Shown in pieces: positions 33,695-41,652 of a stretch of DNA of 64,000 bases. Every line of letters starts with the position of its first letter. Position 1 is the first letter of the stretch. A program made the translations under genes and the position numbers. This stretch comes from a virus. Under the pieces are notes generated by a model. The model did not search any database, had not been told where the DNA came from, and worked only from the letters and a program-made list of their open reading frames with translations. Location: the IMG/VR virus record IMGVR_UViG_3300033149_002250, positions 1 through 64,000 of that record. One strand, 5' to 3'.

Positions 33695-34573
33695 CTATTT
33701 CGCGCCAGCAGCCTTGGTTCCCGGCTGCGGCTTGTGGTCGCCTTTCTCTTGCTGCTCTTTCAGGTATTGTCTGATGACCGCCTCTCGGTACGGCCCGCAG
33801 ACAGTATCCGGGTCGAGAACGCGCGGCTTGCTGGACTCGTACTGCTTGACGTGTCCGGCCCAGCAATCCCACAGGACGTACACCGGGATACCCTGCATTG
33901 AACAGTTGCGGGTGAAGTACACGTCCTCTGTGGACGCTTTCTCTGTGTTGTAGGGCGGGTCCTTCCACTCGTAGTCGAACCAGGGCGGCGGCAACTCCTC
34001 GAACAGGCGCATGTCGAGCATCATCAGCCCGGTGCCGATGGCGGCCACCTCCTCAATGCCGGTCCGCTGGGCTACCTCGCTGCGCTCGAACATCCGCAGG
34101 GAGGCCCAACGCTCATCGGGATGGTTGCTGCGCGCCTCCCAGGTGAAGATGTACGGGCACTCAGAGCCACCACGGCGTGGATGCGGCGGCGGCCCGCAAT
34201 ACGGGGCGGCCAGGACGCAGGGGCCTCGGTCGTACCAGCGGCAGAAGAAGTTGAACGCCACTTCCCAGAAGGGCTTGGCTGTGCTGTCCAAACCAAGCAG
34301 ATTGTCCGGGTGCATGTCGCTGTCGTACATCACCAGACAATCCACGCCGGCCTGGTGGGCGGCCTTGATGGCGAAATTGCGGCACATGGTAATCGGGGTA
34401 TCTGCCTTGTCGAGGCACCAGACGCCGTTGGACAGGTCGATCCGATCATCCTTCTCGATGGCCAGTCGCGTCTTGGTGAACCAGTGTTTCAACTCTGGGC
34501 TCTCCGAGGAAACACCACCGTTGCCGCCGTAGGGGAAAGTAGCAAAGCCGACTCGAAACTTTCTGGGGATCAC
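33695..34573 (-). CDS. Glycosyltransferase-like (GT-A) protein
   Basis: 292 aa, with GTG as start at 34573, chosen because AAGGAGG lies 8 bases upstream. RNFAIKAAHQAGVDCLVMYDSDMHPDN (65-91) is the GT-A pattern with a DSD metal motif at 84-86, and IGTGLMMLDMRLFEELPPPWF plus STEDVYFTRNC fit the acceptor half. It may glycosylate a virion protein. Location between the decoration-like protein and terminase genes is unusual for a sugar transferase. Confidence 0.7.
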   Translation of the reverse strand: MIPRKFRVGFATFPYGGNGGVSSESPELKHWFTKTRLAIEKDDRIDLSNGVWCLDKADTPITMCRNFAIKAAHQAGVDCLVMYDSDMHPDNLLGLDSTAKPFWEVAFNFFCRWYDRGPCVLAAPYCGPPPHPRRGGSECPYIFTWEARSNHPDERWASLRMFERSEVAQRTGIEEVAAIGTGLMMLDMRLFEELPPPWFDYEWKDPPYNTEKASTEDVYFTRNCSMQGIPVYVLWDCWAGHVKQYESSKPRVLDPDTVCGPYREAVIRQYLKEQQEKGDHKPQPGTKAAGAK

Positions 34574-34696
34574 TGGGAAACCTCCTTTTTCCTGGGGATA
34601 GCGACAGTATAAAAACTGGAGCCGGGGCGGCCAACCCCGACTCCAGCCCCAGTAGCGGCAGCCGCTCATCCCCGAGCCGCACGTGTAGAGGACGGC

Positions 34697-35344
34697 TCAG
34701 TAGATTTGCACGTCAACAAGCAACTGGCGGTTGGTCTGGTTCGTGGTGTTGGAGCTCAGCGCCACCGCGGCCACGTTGCGTTCGTACTTCATTACGTCGT
34801 TGAGATGGGCATTCAACGCCGTGGTCTGGTTGGTCGTCGCCGCCACGCTGGGCAGCTTGGTCCAGCGGCCGGCGGTGGTAGCCTGACTGGTAGCGGCCGT
34901 CAGCGACACCAGCCGGTCGCCCTCGGAGACGTTGTTGCCGGCAGCGTTGGCCAAATTGCTCAGCCACAACGACGGGCCGCGCTGGACCAGCCAGAACAGG
35001 TCGCCGTCGTCCACACCGCTGCTGGGCAGGTACTCGTCCACGATACCGGCCACTTCCTCGCCGGTCTCGCACACGTAGCCGTCCACGCGCCGGTTGCGAT
35101 AGCCGGCGGCCCACTTGACGGCCCTGCCGGGCAGCAGGGAGATGCCGGACACGTTGCGTACCACCCGCGCGACTACTGGAGCGTGCGTGCGCTGCACGCC
35201 GGTGGTGGGATTGCGGTCTGCAAACTGGGCCAGCTGTCCCTCGTATTGCGTCGATTCAGTCCAGTTGTTGCTGTTGGCAGCAAGCGTGGAATCGTTGAAC
35301 CACCCCTTCCCGCGGGGGAAGGGAGGCTTGCCGAAGTTGGTCAT
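34697..35344 (-). CDS. Head decoration-like protein
   Basis: 215 aa from MTNFGKPPFPRGKG at 35344. Beta-rich body with a central segment (VVARVVRNVSGISLLPGRAVKWAAGYRNRRVDGYVCETGEEVAGIVDEYLP) like phage head-stabilising proteins. It directly follows the major capsid gene. Assignment is by position and composition. Confidence 0.55.
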   Translation of the reverse strand: MTNFGKPPFPRGKGWFNDSTLAANSNNWTESTQYEGQLAQFADRNPTTGVQRTHAPVVARVVRNVSGISLLPGRAVKWAAGYRNRRVDGYVCETGEEVAGIVDEYLPSSGVDDGDLFWLVQRGPSLWLSNLANAAGNNVSEGDRLVSLTAATSQATTAGRWTKLPSVAATTNQTTALNAHLNDVMKYERNVAAVALSSNTTNQTNRQLLVDVQIY

Positions 35345-35385
35345 TGTCGAATCTCCTCGTAGCCTTGTCGGAACGGATCGGAAGG

Positions 35386-36477
35386 TCAGGCGTAGTTGTA
35401 GAGCTTCGCGACAGACTTCGGCTCGAAGTAAAGCTGGCCAAAAAAGCCGGCCGCGAACAGCCAAGCGTGCTGGTGAATGTCCCACTCTGGGCCGCGAACC
35501 GCGAACAACTGCTTGTACATGCAGTGCAGTTCCATGCGGTTGTAGTTGATGAGGTAGCCCGTGTTGGCGGGCACACCGTACTCGGTCACGATGGACACAC
35601 CATCCTGCTTGGCCCCCTCGAAGCCAAGGTCTTGAAGCTCCTTGTGGGGCACGATGATCTGCTGCTTGGCAGCCTGCTTGTTGAGGTAGTCAGCATACAG
35701 TCCGCCGGACAGGACGCAGACCTGCGGGCGCCCGGCCTTGCCGCCGGTGATGCTGCCCCAAATCACGCCCTGGCGGATCACCCGCTCGCAGGTTTCCAGC
35801 CAAGTAGTCGATCCCGAGCCGACCCAAGCCGTGCTACTCCAGTTGAGCAGCTTCGGGCTGATGTAGTCGAATACGGTGGAGCCGGTGCCGTCCGGCCAAT
35901 CCACCTGGAGGCTGTCGTTGGGGTAGGTGGAAAGGTCCTTCGACCAGGTTCCACCTTCGGCGCCAGGCACGGTTGACTTGCCGCAGTAGCTTCCGTTCGG
36001 GGCCGCGATCTTGTCTCCGGCCTCGCAGTCGCCGGCCGTCATCGGAGTCTCCAGGCCCCACAGCCTGGTCGGGTAGGTGGTGCCGTTGTTGTAGATTTCA
36101 GTGCCGAAGTTGTCCTCAAGGCTCTGCCGCATGTCACGCGCAACGGTATCGTAGCGATTGATGATCGCTTCGGTGCTGCGGTTCTTGAGGGTCTCCAGCT
36201 CGTCCATCGTGTCCGTCACCTTGTACCCGATCCAATCCAGGGTCAAGGTGCGGTACTTGTCGCTGGGTTGAAAATCCAGCACGCCGCCGGTATAGACGTT
36301 GGTTTCCGGCAGATCGAACTTCACGCGGCGGACCAGGTTCAGGCCGCTGGCGTTGTAAAAAATCCGCGCCCGCCGCCTGAGCATGGCGAAGTGGACCCGT
36401 TCGCGGAGCGTCAGGTCCGAGGCGCCCTTCATGTACTTGCTTATGGTCGTGTTGACCATAGCGGACCAGTCGGACAT
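35386..36477 (-). CDS. Major capsid protein
   Basis: 363 aa. N-terminal helix (MSDWSAMVNTTISKYMKGASDLTLRERVHFAMLRRRARIFYNASGLNL), then the beta-rich P-domain and a C-terminal block (GYLINYNRMELHCMYKQLFAVRGPEWDIHQHAWLFAAGFFGQLYFEPKSVAKLYNY) characteristic of one group of phage coat proteins. It lies between scaffold-like and decoration-like genes. HK97 fold expected. Confidence 0.82.
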   Translation of the reverse strand: MSDWSAMVNTTISKYMKGASDLTLRERVHFAMLRRRARIFYNASGLNLVRRVKFDLPETNVYTGGVLDFQPSDKYRTLTLDWIGYKVTDTMDELETLKNRSTEAIINRYDTVARDMRQSLEDNFGTEIYNNGTTYPTRLWGLETPMTAGDCEAGDKIAAPNGSYCGKSTVPGAEGGTWSKDLSTYPNDSLQVDWPDGTGSTVFDYISPKLLNWSSTAWVGSGSTTWLETCERVIRQGVIWGSITGGKAGRPQVCVLSGGLYADYLNKQAAKQQIIVPHKELQDLGFEGAKQDGVSIVTEYGVPANTGYLINYNRMELHCMYKQLFAVRGPEWDIHQHAWLFAAGFFGQLYFEPKSVAKLYNYA

Positions 36478-36499
36478 GTCTCTTTCTCCCTTCTCTCAT

Positions 36500-37792
36500 T
36501 CAGGGAACACCAGGTAGTGCCGGCGCACCGTGTCGGGCAATAAACTGCTTCATCATCTCCGCCGGCGAAATATCCTCCGGGAATTGTTCGCCTTGGTCAG
36601 CGTTCTGGAACGACCCGCTGCGGTCTGCCGGAGGATTGAGGAATCGCTGCTTGGCGGCCTCGGCCGGGTTGGGTCCGCTCTGCCCGACCCCTCCGGGAAC
36701 GCCTTGAGTGGCTGGCGTCTGCGGCGTGTCTGTTCCCGGAGGGGCAGGGGGCGGAAGCATTTCCATGGCGGTCTTGTAGGCGTAGGCCAGGTCCTTCACG
36801 CCCATCTGGCGCAGCTCGTCCACCTTGCTCAGCAGCCGGCGTCCGTAGTCGCTGTAGATAGGCTGGTTTGTCCTGGGGTCGATAATGGGTCGCCCCTGGG
36901 CGTCGGTCTCGTAGATATAGGGCTCGTAAGCCTGCTGGAAGCTGGCCTCAAAAAGCTGGTCCTGCTCAGTGGATCGCTGCTGCTGAAACCAATCCTCGAT
37001 TTGCTTGCGGAAATCACCCAAGGCCCTGTTGATGGCGTGCTCGACGTAAGGCTTGATTACCTCGCCTGGCTTCTCCAACAACATCTGCGCGGCCTTGCGC
37101 TCCCACTGTCGGCGGGCCATCCATCTCGGCAGCAAGTAGCCGTTGAGCGACCCAAAGTTAGGCTCGCCGGTCTGGGGATCGGTGGTCGCCAGCTCGTTCC
37201 ACTTATGGTCCCACTCAGGCGGCTTGCCCCATGGCGGTTCTATCTCGCCGTCCTCTTGGTCCTGTTGGGCCGGAGGCTGGCCCTGTGCGCCGGCGGGTTG
37301 CTGCTGGTCGGAGGCCAGCTGCTGGCCGGCGGTCGGCTGCTGCTGGGTGAGGAGCTTGATTGCCTCCTCGGGATTCTGGGCGGCAAACTGGCCTATCTGC
37401 GCCCACTGCTCAAGCTCCGGCAGCCGGTGCCACGTATCGACAAGCACACCCAGCAGTGCCTCGTCATCGAGGTCGGCGTACTGATCCACGGGAAGGCCGC
37501 GTGCCTTGAGCGCCTCCCGGAAGGCCATGGACTCGGCTTGGTCTCCCTGTCCCCCGCCCACCCCCGGAGGCGCCTGGGCGCCTTCCGGGGGGGCCGTCGA
37601 GGCAGCAGGAGTAGTGGGCTGCTGCTGTGGTGGTTCCTGCGGCTGCTGCGGCTGAGGGGGTTGCTGGGGAGGCTGCTGGGAGTTGTCCGTGAACCCAGGG
37701 AACTCGGGACCTGCGCCAACCGCGCCACTGGCCAAGGCGCCTTGGTCTGGCATCTGGGGAGCAGCTTGCTGCGTGTTGCCTGCGATGGACAT
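36500..37792 (-). CDS. Scaffold-like capsid assembly protein
   Basis: 430 aa. Residues 35-80 are Gln/Pro-rich, residues 145-175 again Gln/Ala/Pro-rich; the middle and C-terminus are helical and charged (WQRKAAQMLLEKPGEVIKPYVEHAINRALGDFRKQIEDWFQQQRSTEQD). Position directly upstream of the major capsid gene and the composition fit a scaffold. It is the first gene of the leftward late operon. Confidence 0.65.
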   Translation of the reverse strand: MSIAGNTQQAAPQMPDQGALASGAVGAGPEFPGFTDNSQQPPQQPPQPQQPQEPPQQQPTTPAASTAPPEGAQAPPGVGGGQGDQAESMAFREALKARGLPVDQYADLDDEALLGVLVDTWHRLPELEQWAQIGQFAAQNPEEAIKLLTQQQPTAGQQLASDQQQPAGAQGQPPAQQDQEDGEIEPPWGKPPEWDHKWNELATTDPQTGEPNFGSLNGYLLPRWMARRQWERKAAQMLLEKPGEVIKPYVEHAINRALGDFRKQIEDWFQQQRSTEQDQLFEASFQQAYEPYIYETDAQGRPIIDPRTNQPIYSDYGRRLLSKVDELRQMGVKDLAYAYKTAMEMLPPPAPPGTDTPQTPATQGVPGGVGQSGPNPAEAAKQRFLNPPADRSGSFQNADQGEQFPEDISPAEMMKQFIARHGAPALPGVP

Positions 37793-37887
37793 GACAAAAT
37801 CCTTTGGCTTCGGGGAACGGGGGGTCTGCTACCACAGTTGGGGTGTATCCGCTGTTGGGCTGCGGTGTCCACACCGAAGTACCAGGT

Positions 37888-37920
37888 TTGACCCAGATCA
37901 AATAAAAACGGTATGATCTG
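37888..37920 (+). promoter_or_regulatory. Sigma70-like promoter with operator-like inverted repeat
   Basis: TTGACC (37888-37893), 18-base spacer, TATGAT (37912-37917), 30 bases before the ATG at 37948. A perfect inverted repeat CAGATCA (37894-37900) / TGATCTG (37914-37920), centre-to-centre 20 bases, spans the spacer and covers the -10. A repressor bound there would block the promoter; the DUF1580-like protein made from it is an obvious candidate. Confidence 0.7.
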
Positions 37921-37947
37921 GCAATAATCCCGAATGGAGGGCGACAG

Positions 37948-38196
37948 ATGGCTGACGAGGATAGGCTCTGGGGTGAGTCGCTGCTGCCGTTGCGGCAGGC
38001 CAGTGCCGTTCTTCCCACGCATCCAAGCCAATCGCGGCTGTACGCTTGGGCTCGGTATGGGGTGCTGGCCAGGGATGGTGAGCGGGTGTATTTGGAGACG
38101 CTAAAGGTTGGCGGCGTGCTCTACACCAGCGAAGAGGCATTCCGCAGGTTTGTTGAGAGGGTGACTGATGACGAAATCAGAGAAGAAGCGGGGTAA
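37948..38196 (+). CDS. DUF1580-like regulator
   Basis: 82 aa. The pattern SQSRLYAWARYGVL...RVYLETLKVGGVLYTSEEAFRRFVERVTDDE matches the DUF1580 proteins that are abundant in Planctomycetes and look like MerR/excisionase-type winged HTH proteins. GGAGG lies 11 bases before the ATG. First gene of the short rightward unit, transcribed away from the late operon; with its operator-like site it may govern the lysogenic or early-late switch (inference). Confidence 0.72.
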   Translation: MADEDRLWGESLLPLRQASAVLPTHPSQSRLYAWARYGVLARDGERVYLETLKVGGVLYTSEEAFRRFVERVTDDEIREEAG

Positions 38197-38380
38197 TCGC
38201 TGGTGGGTGGCCGGCACGCCGGACGGCCGGCAGGCAGTGGCGGTGCGACTCGATCAGATCGCAGCCCTCCAGTGCGACGGCGGCGCCGCCAAGCTGATCC
38301 TGGTCAACGGCCAAGCAATAACCATTCGGGAAGATGTGCTCCGGGCAAGGGACCTGATCTCAAAGCTCTCGGAAGGTTAA
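38168..38380 (+). CDS. Hypothetical small protein
   Basis: 70 aa, overlapping the DUF1580-like gene by 29 bases. Beta-rich with VAVRLDQIAALQCDGGAAKLILVNGQAITIREDVLRARDLISKL, a small sheet-helix unit. Unknown function. Confidence 0.55.
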   Translation: MTKSEKKRGNRWWVAGTPDGRQAVAVRLDQIAALQCDGGAAKLILVNGQAITIREDVLRARDLISKLSEG

Positions 38381-38400
38381 CCTTGCGACTTTTTCTTTTT
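38373..38400 (+). terminator. Weak terminator-like signal after the DUF1580 operon
   Basis: Palindrome AAGGTTAACCTT (38373-38384), followed five bases later by an interrupted T tract. The stem is short, so termination would be weak. The GGTTAACC core recurs inside both promoter-like blocks downstream, so it may instead be a protein site. Confidence 0.35.
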
Positions 38401-38598
38401 TCGCGCGGCCGTTTTTCATAACAGCGCTGATCTACCATTCAAGGTAAAATACACCCTCTTACTCTAACAAGAAAAACTACTCCAATCATTAAAAGGGGCG
38501 CACCCCCCACAAGGGCAGGCATGGAAACAGCCCTCTTCTTGGTTGCGCTTCGGCCGTAAACGGCTTGGTGGCAAACCTTTAGGTGCGCACCCCCCGGA

Positions 38599-38621
38599 GG
38601 GTGTCGAAAAAATCGACACCC
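38599..38621. other. Perfect 9-bp hairpin
   Basis: GGGTGTCGA and TCGACACCC separated by five A residues. No T tract follows on either strand, so it is not a standard terminator. It sits between repeats of GCGCACCCCCC (from 38503 and 38585). Confidence 0.6.
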
Positions 38622-38799
38622 CTGAAAACCACCCCGGATTTCTCATTTTTTTGGGGGGTGTGCAACGGACGCAAAAAAGCCCACGCAACACCGACGAAAA
38701 CCCCACTTCCCCCATACTTCGCCCCAATCCTGTACCTTGAAAAAAATACACTGTCAACCCCCTCGTTCTTACACGTTGACACGGATACCAATGTGAGGA

Positions 38800-38830
38800 T
38801 GGACGGTTAACCATTTCCGAAGTTACACTG
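38800..38830 (+). promoter_or_regulatory. Promoter-like block 1 with GGTTAACC
   Basis: TGGACG (38800-38805), 18-base spacer, TACACT (38824-38829). The spacer begins with the palindrome GGTTAACC. The block is a near copy of 39041-39071, differing at four positions over about 29 bases. No gene follows closely, so it may serve a non-coding transcript or be a binding site. Confidence 0.4.
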
Positions 38831-39040
38831 GAGGCCCAAAAATTACCTCTTGTGGCAGGGTGAGGTCGCAAAACAAGCGTTTTGCTGCACAAAAGTGAAA
38901 TTGCCGGGCGCCCCTCTCGGCGGCCCACCACCAACACGCCGCAATCGACGCAACCACCTACCGCTAAAGCGCTTGCCCCAAACCCCAAACCATCACGCCC
39001 CCCTCTTCTCTACGGGTAGGGTTTAATAGCAACCGAGCTA

Positions 39041-39071
39041 TTGATGGTTAACCATTTCCGCCGTTATACTG
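39041..39071 (+). promoter_or_regulatory. Promoter-like block 2 with GGTTAACC
   Basis: TTGATG (39041-39046), 18-base spacer, TATACT (39065-39070); the better of the two blocks. GGTTAACC at 39046-39053 overlaps the end of the -35 and would let a dimeric regulator block it. Followed by the inverted repeat CTGTC/GACAG. Confidence 0.5.
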
Positions 39072-39396
39072 TCGCAGCTTTTTGACAGCCTAAAATGGCA
39101 TAATTCACCAAGCCAAACAGATGGCAGCCGACCAGCCACAGCCAACCAACGCCACCCCGGGCACAAAATCACCCCCACAGACGCCACCACGGGCCGCAGA
39201 GCCAAAGCAGACGCCCCCCGACCCCTCTCCATCCACCAAACACCAGGATTGCGACACGGGGCACGCTAGGCCCCTTCTCGACCTCGCGCCACAACCAGCG
39301 GGGGAAACCAACCAAACTCGCCACCCACCATAGAGAAATAAACTCTTCCTCATATACGGTACTGAACTACCATCTAAGTATGGGTACTATACCCCC

Positions 39397-39539
39397 CACA
39401 CCAAGGTTGGATTTCACCGAAAAAACTCGTGGGTGAAGGTGATAAGTGCGGGCGGGCCGCGGGGGGGCGCCCCCCTCGCTTCGTAAATCCTTTCACAGCA
39501 AGCATTTACGACCGAGACTGCCGAACGGCAGCCTTTTTT
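39397..39539 (+). ncRNA. Candidate small RNA with terminator
   Basis: A -10-like TACTAT (39385-39390) is followed by a stretch with consecutive stems: TTCACC/GGTGAA (39413-39437), a G-run/C-run stem, CGTAAAT/ATTTACG (39482-39510) and a terminator. No frame or ribosome site is present. The -35 is poor, so transcription might come from the block at 39041 instead. Confidence 0.35.
39518..39539 (+). terminator. Rho-independent terminator
   Basis: CTGCC-GAAC-GGCAG hairpin followed by CC and six T residues. It would end rightward transcripts from the non-coding region before the gene at 39934. Confidence 0.65.
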
Positions 39540-39933
39540 ACCCCCCCCTAGGGGGCACCACATGCATCCCCACCCCTACACAATTTAAGCTATTGCGGCC
39601 CATGCTTGCGTGTGATGAACAGACATAAGTATTGTGGGGGCAAGCATTTATGGCGACAATCGCGAAACCCCGCGCGCGGGTGGCGTTCGCGCAAATATAA
39701 TAATGACAACGGGTTGTGGCGATTGTCGCAAAATACCAATTGTCCGACGTGCTTTGCTCCGGCTGGTGTTTGGGCCGCAAAGCATGATATGATAATGGTT
39801 TGCGGCAACGGGGGACAAACTGAACACCATGTTGAGGGGTTGACGATTTTGGAAAATAGGGGCGGCGGATCGCGGCGCCGGTGCTGCGATCCAGGCTTTC
39901 CCCCTAGGGGGTACACGAACAACGGAGCACGCT

Positions 39934-40215
39934 ATGCACGATTATCTGTTGCGTATCCCGCAATCGGCCGACGAGTTTCGGCGATTGCAGGATTGGTGCG
40001 CCGAGCGCGGGTTGCAAGCCCCCGCCCGGAGCCAACCAGCATATCGGTCTGAGTTTGCGCAGTATGTGGCGGATGTCGCTGGTGGCCGCGCGCTGCCTGG
40101 GCCGGTCCGAGCTAGCTTTATCCTGCGCTTGGACGCCCACTCGGCTGATATCGACGAGCTAATTGAATGGGCACCGCTACCCCTAGAACCCCTAGAACAA
40201 CGGAGCACGCCATGA
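39934..40215 (+). CDS. Hypothetical protein
   Basis: 93 aa, no recognised domain; helical N-terminal part (LRIPQSADEFRRLQDWCAERGLQ). The leader GAACAACGGAGCACGC directly before the ATG is repeated before the next gene. Its stop overlaps that gene's start (ATGA). Confidence 0.6.
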   Translation: MHDYLLRIPQSADEFRRLQDWCAERGLQAPARSQPAYRSEFAQYVADVAGGRALPGPVRASFILRLDAHSADIDELIEWAPLPLEPLEQRSTP

Positions 40216-40394
40216 CGTGGGAGGAACGACAAGACCTACTGCCCCCCCTCATTGACCTAGCGGAAACCGACTATTGGCAGGCGATTGAAGCGCTTGAGTC
40301 GCTTCCGCTATCTGGCCGAGATAAAGCCATCCTCAATGCCGAATTGCACCAAGCATTGGCGGCCAGGCAAACCGAAAACCCGATTTATCTGTAG
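40212..40394 (+). CDS. Hypothetical small protein
   Basis: 60 aa from MTWEERQ at 40212, supported by the shared 16-base leader and the ATGA overlap with the gene before. Acidic helices (DLAETDYWQAIEALESLPLSGRDKAILNAELHQAL). Unknown function. Confidence 0.6.
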   Translation: MTWEERQDLLPPLIDLAETDYWQAIEALESLPLSGRDKAILNAELHQALAARQTENPIYL

Positions 40395-40439
40395 AGCGCA
40401 GTATCTAGGGGCACAACACTAGCTTCAAAGGATGATACC

Positions 40440-40805
40440 ATGGCACAAGCTACAATCAGCAAAACCTTCGACCTTGACGCGACGATTGCCAAGATCGAAT
40501 CGGGTGAATTGTCGCGCGACGTAGCGATTGACACTGCCAAAGCGCTGTTCAGCGCCGGCCAGATCACGGCCGATGCTTTCGCAAGCGCACTCCAGGCAAT
40601 CGCACTAGCGCGCGCAGGCAGGCAATACCCGTTTGCGCGGCGCACAGCTAGGGGGCAGATTTTCGTATCTGTGTGTCCTGCGAAGAAAGGATGCTGTCAT
40701 ACTTTCCGCATCACCCCCGAAGATTGGGATAGGTATAGGGGCGCGCTTGCGGAATTGTGCAAACTGCCTGCCGACAAGCTGCCCCTATCCGCAAACGCTA
40801 AGTAG
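40440..40805 (+). CDS. Hypothetical protein
   Basis: 121 aa. N-terminal helical half (TFDLDATIAKIESGELSRDVAIDTAKALFSAGQITADAFASAL), C-terminal half with a Cys-Cys-His patch (VCPAKKGCCHTFRI). Last gene before a terminator. Codon choice here (for example CTAGGG-rich DNA) looks different from the rest of the arm. Confidence 0.6.
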   Translation: MAQATISKTFDLDATIAKIESGELSRDVAIDTAKALFSAGQITADAFASALQAIALARAGRQYPFARRTARGQIFVSVCPAKKGCCHTFRITPEDWDRYRGALAELCKLPADKLPLSANAK

Positions 40806-40833
40806 CGGCGCAGCACCCGCAATCTAGCTTCCC

Positions 40834-40869
40834 TGCCCCCCGCGCGCTTTTGTGGGGGGCAATCTTTTT
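40834..40869 (+). terminator. Rho-independent terminator
   Basis: TGCCCCCC (40834-40841) pairs with GGGGGGCA (40854-40861), 12-nt loop, followed by ATC and five T residues. It lies 29 bases after the stop of the 121-aa gene and closes the small 39.9-40.8 kb unit. Confidence 0.7.
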
Positions 40870-40965
40870 GCGCCCCCCCCTATTCTCCGAGCGCTCAAAC
40901 CCACGCCCCCTATTGCGCTTGCCGTAGGGGGTGGCGGTTTGCGCGCTAGCTCGGTGCGTGGCCGA

Positions 40966-41095
40966 GGTGCCCGGTGCTCGGTGCGTGGTGCCTGGCGCCC
41001 GGTGCCCGGTGCTCGGTGCGTGGTGCCTGGCGCCCGGTGCCCGGTGCTCGGTGCGTGGTGCCTGGTGCGTGGTGCGTGGTGCGTGGTGCGTGCCC
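40966..41095. repeat. Tandem GGTGCNN heptamer array
   Basis: A 35-bp unit is repeated exactly at 40966-41000 and 41001-41035 and begins again at 41036. Each unit is five degenerate heptamers (GGTGCCC, GGTGCTC, GGTGCGT, GGTGCCT, GGCGCCC). The array ends in about four GGTGCGT heptamers. It lies in a gap with no gene. Confidence 0.85.
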
Positions 41096-41201
41096 TACCG
41101 ATAGGTTGTTTGGGTTATTGGGCTGCCCCCCCGTTGAACTAGTACCCCATAGCTAGCACTCAATCCGCCGATATGGTGGTGGTGCTGGCCGAGGGGGATT
41201 G

Positions 41202-41421
41202 TGCGCCCTGACGGCGGCCGTTTCGATGCCGCCAGCGCTCAGGGTGCGCAGAGAGGAAAGCCGGATTCGGCCGGTTGCGCTCGGTGTACGCGCCGAGATA
41301 TGCCGGCGGTCCAGGTGTGAGGGGACCGTCTGTACAAACCGCCCGGTCCGGTGTGGCGAGGGGTGGAGTGGGCAATCCGGGCGGCGTAGGACATGCCGCC
41401 AGCAGATTGGAGGAGCACGAT
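41202..41421 (+). promoter_or_regulatory. Structured leader before the rightward operon
   Basis: Gene-free leader with successive predicted stems: TGCGC-CCTGA against TCAGG-GTGCGCA (41202-41250, about 11 bp with a bulge) containing GGCGG/CCGCC; CTCGG/CCGAG (about 41280-41297); GGACCG/CGGTCC (41323-41349); and GGCGG/CCGCC near 41375. The ribosome site GGAGGAGCAC follows. No riboswitch class recognised. Confidence 0.45.
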
Positions 41422-41652
41422 ATGGCGGTAGTGACTGATACCGAAACCAGGACGTTCACCGACTTGGAGGCTGCGGAGGACGCGGCCCGAGTGGCTGCGT
41501 ACCAATACCGCAAGGACGTGATTGTGGCCATGTGGCCCGGGCGGCTGGAGTTCACACTGTTTGTGGGGCCGGAAGACCCCACGCTTTCGACGTTGACCTG
41601 GTTCCCGCTGTTGACGGTGAAGTGGGAACCCCAAGTGGAGGAGCACAAATGA
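41422..41652 (+). CDS. Hypothetical small protein
   Basis: 76 aa from MAVVTDTETRTF, with GGAGGAGCAC before the ATG. Alternating strands (VIVAMWPGRLEFTLFVGPEDP, TWFPLLTVKWEP). ATGA overlap with the next gene. Unknown function. Confidence 0.65.
   Translation: MAVVTDTETRTFTDLEAAEDAARVAAYQYRKDVIVAMWPGRLEFTLFVGPEDPTLSTLTWFPLLTVKWEPQVEEHK

Larger units (their letters stand above)
38401..39933. other. Large non-coding regulatory region
   Basis: About 1.5 kb with no convincing gene on either strand; frames present have poor composition and no ribosome sites. It is C-rich on the plus strand with A/T patches. It holds two near-identical promoter-like blocks, a 9-bp hairpin (38599-38621), a 7-bp hairpin GCAAAAC/GTTTTGC (38868-38885), a terminator at 39518-39539, two copies of the palindrome CCCCCTAGGGGG (39544-39555, 39900-39911) and a long inverted repeat (39653-39663 with 39719-39729). 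A replication origin or control region is plausible. Confidence 0.6.

Noticed and set aside
36530-37891. 453-aa rightward frame opposite the scaffold gene
   Set aside because: Leu/Gly/Arg-rich shadow of Gln/Pro-rich coding DNA; the minus strand fits the late operon.
37888-37920. Strong leftward promoter for the late operon in the same interval
   Set aside because: On the minus strand I see only a poor TTGCCA with no good -10 at correct spacing.
38464-38988. 174-aa leftward frame in the control region
   Set aside because: Composition unlike a protein, no ribosome site, and overlaps hairpins and promoter-like repeats.
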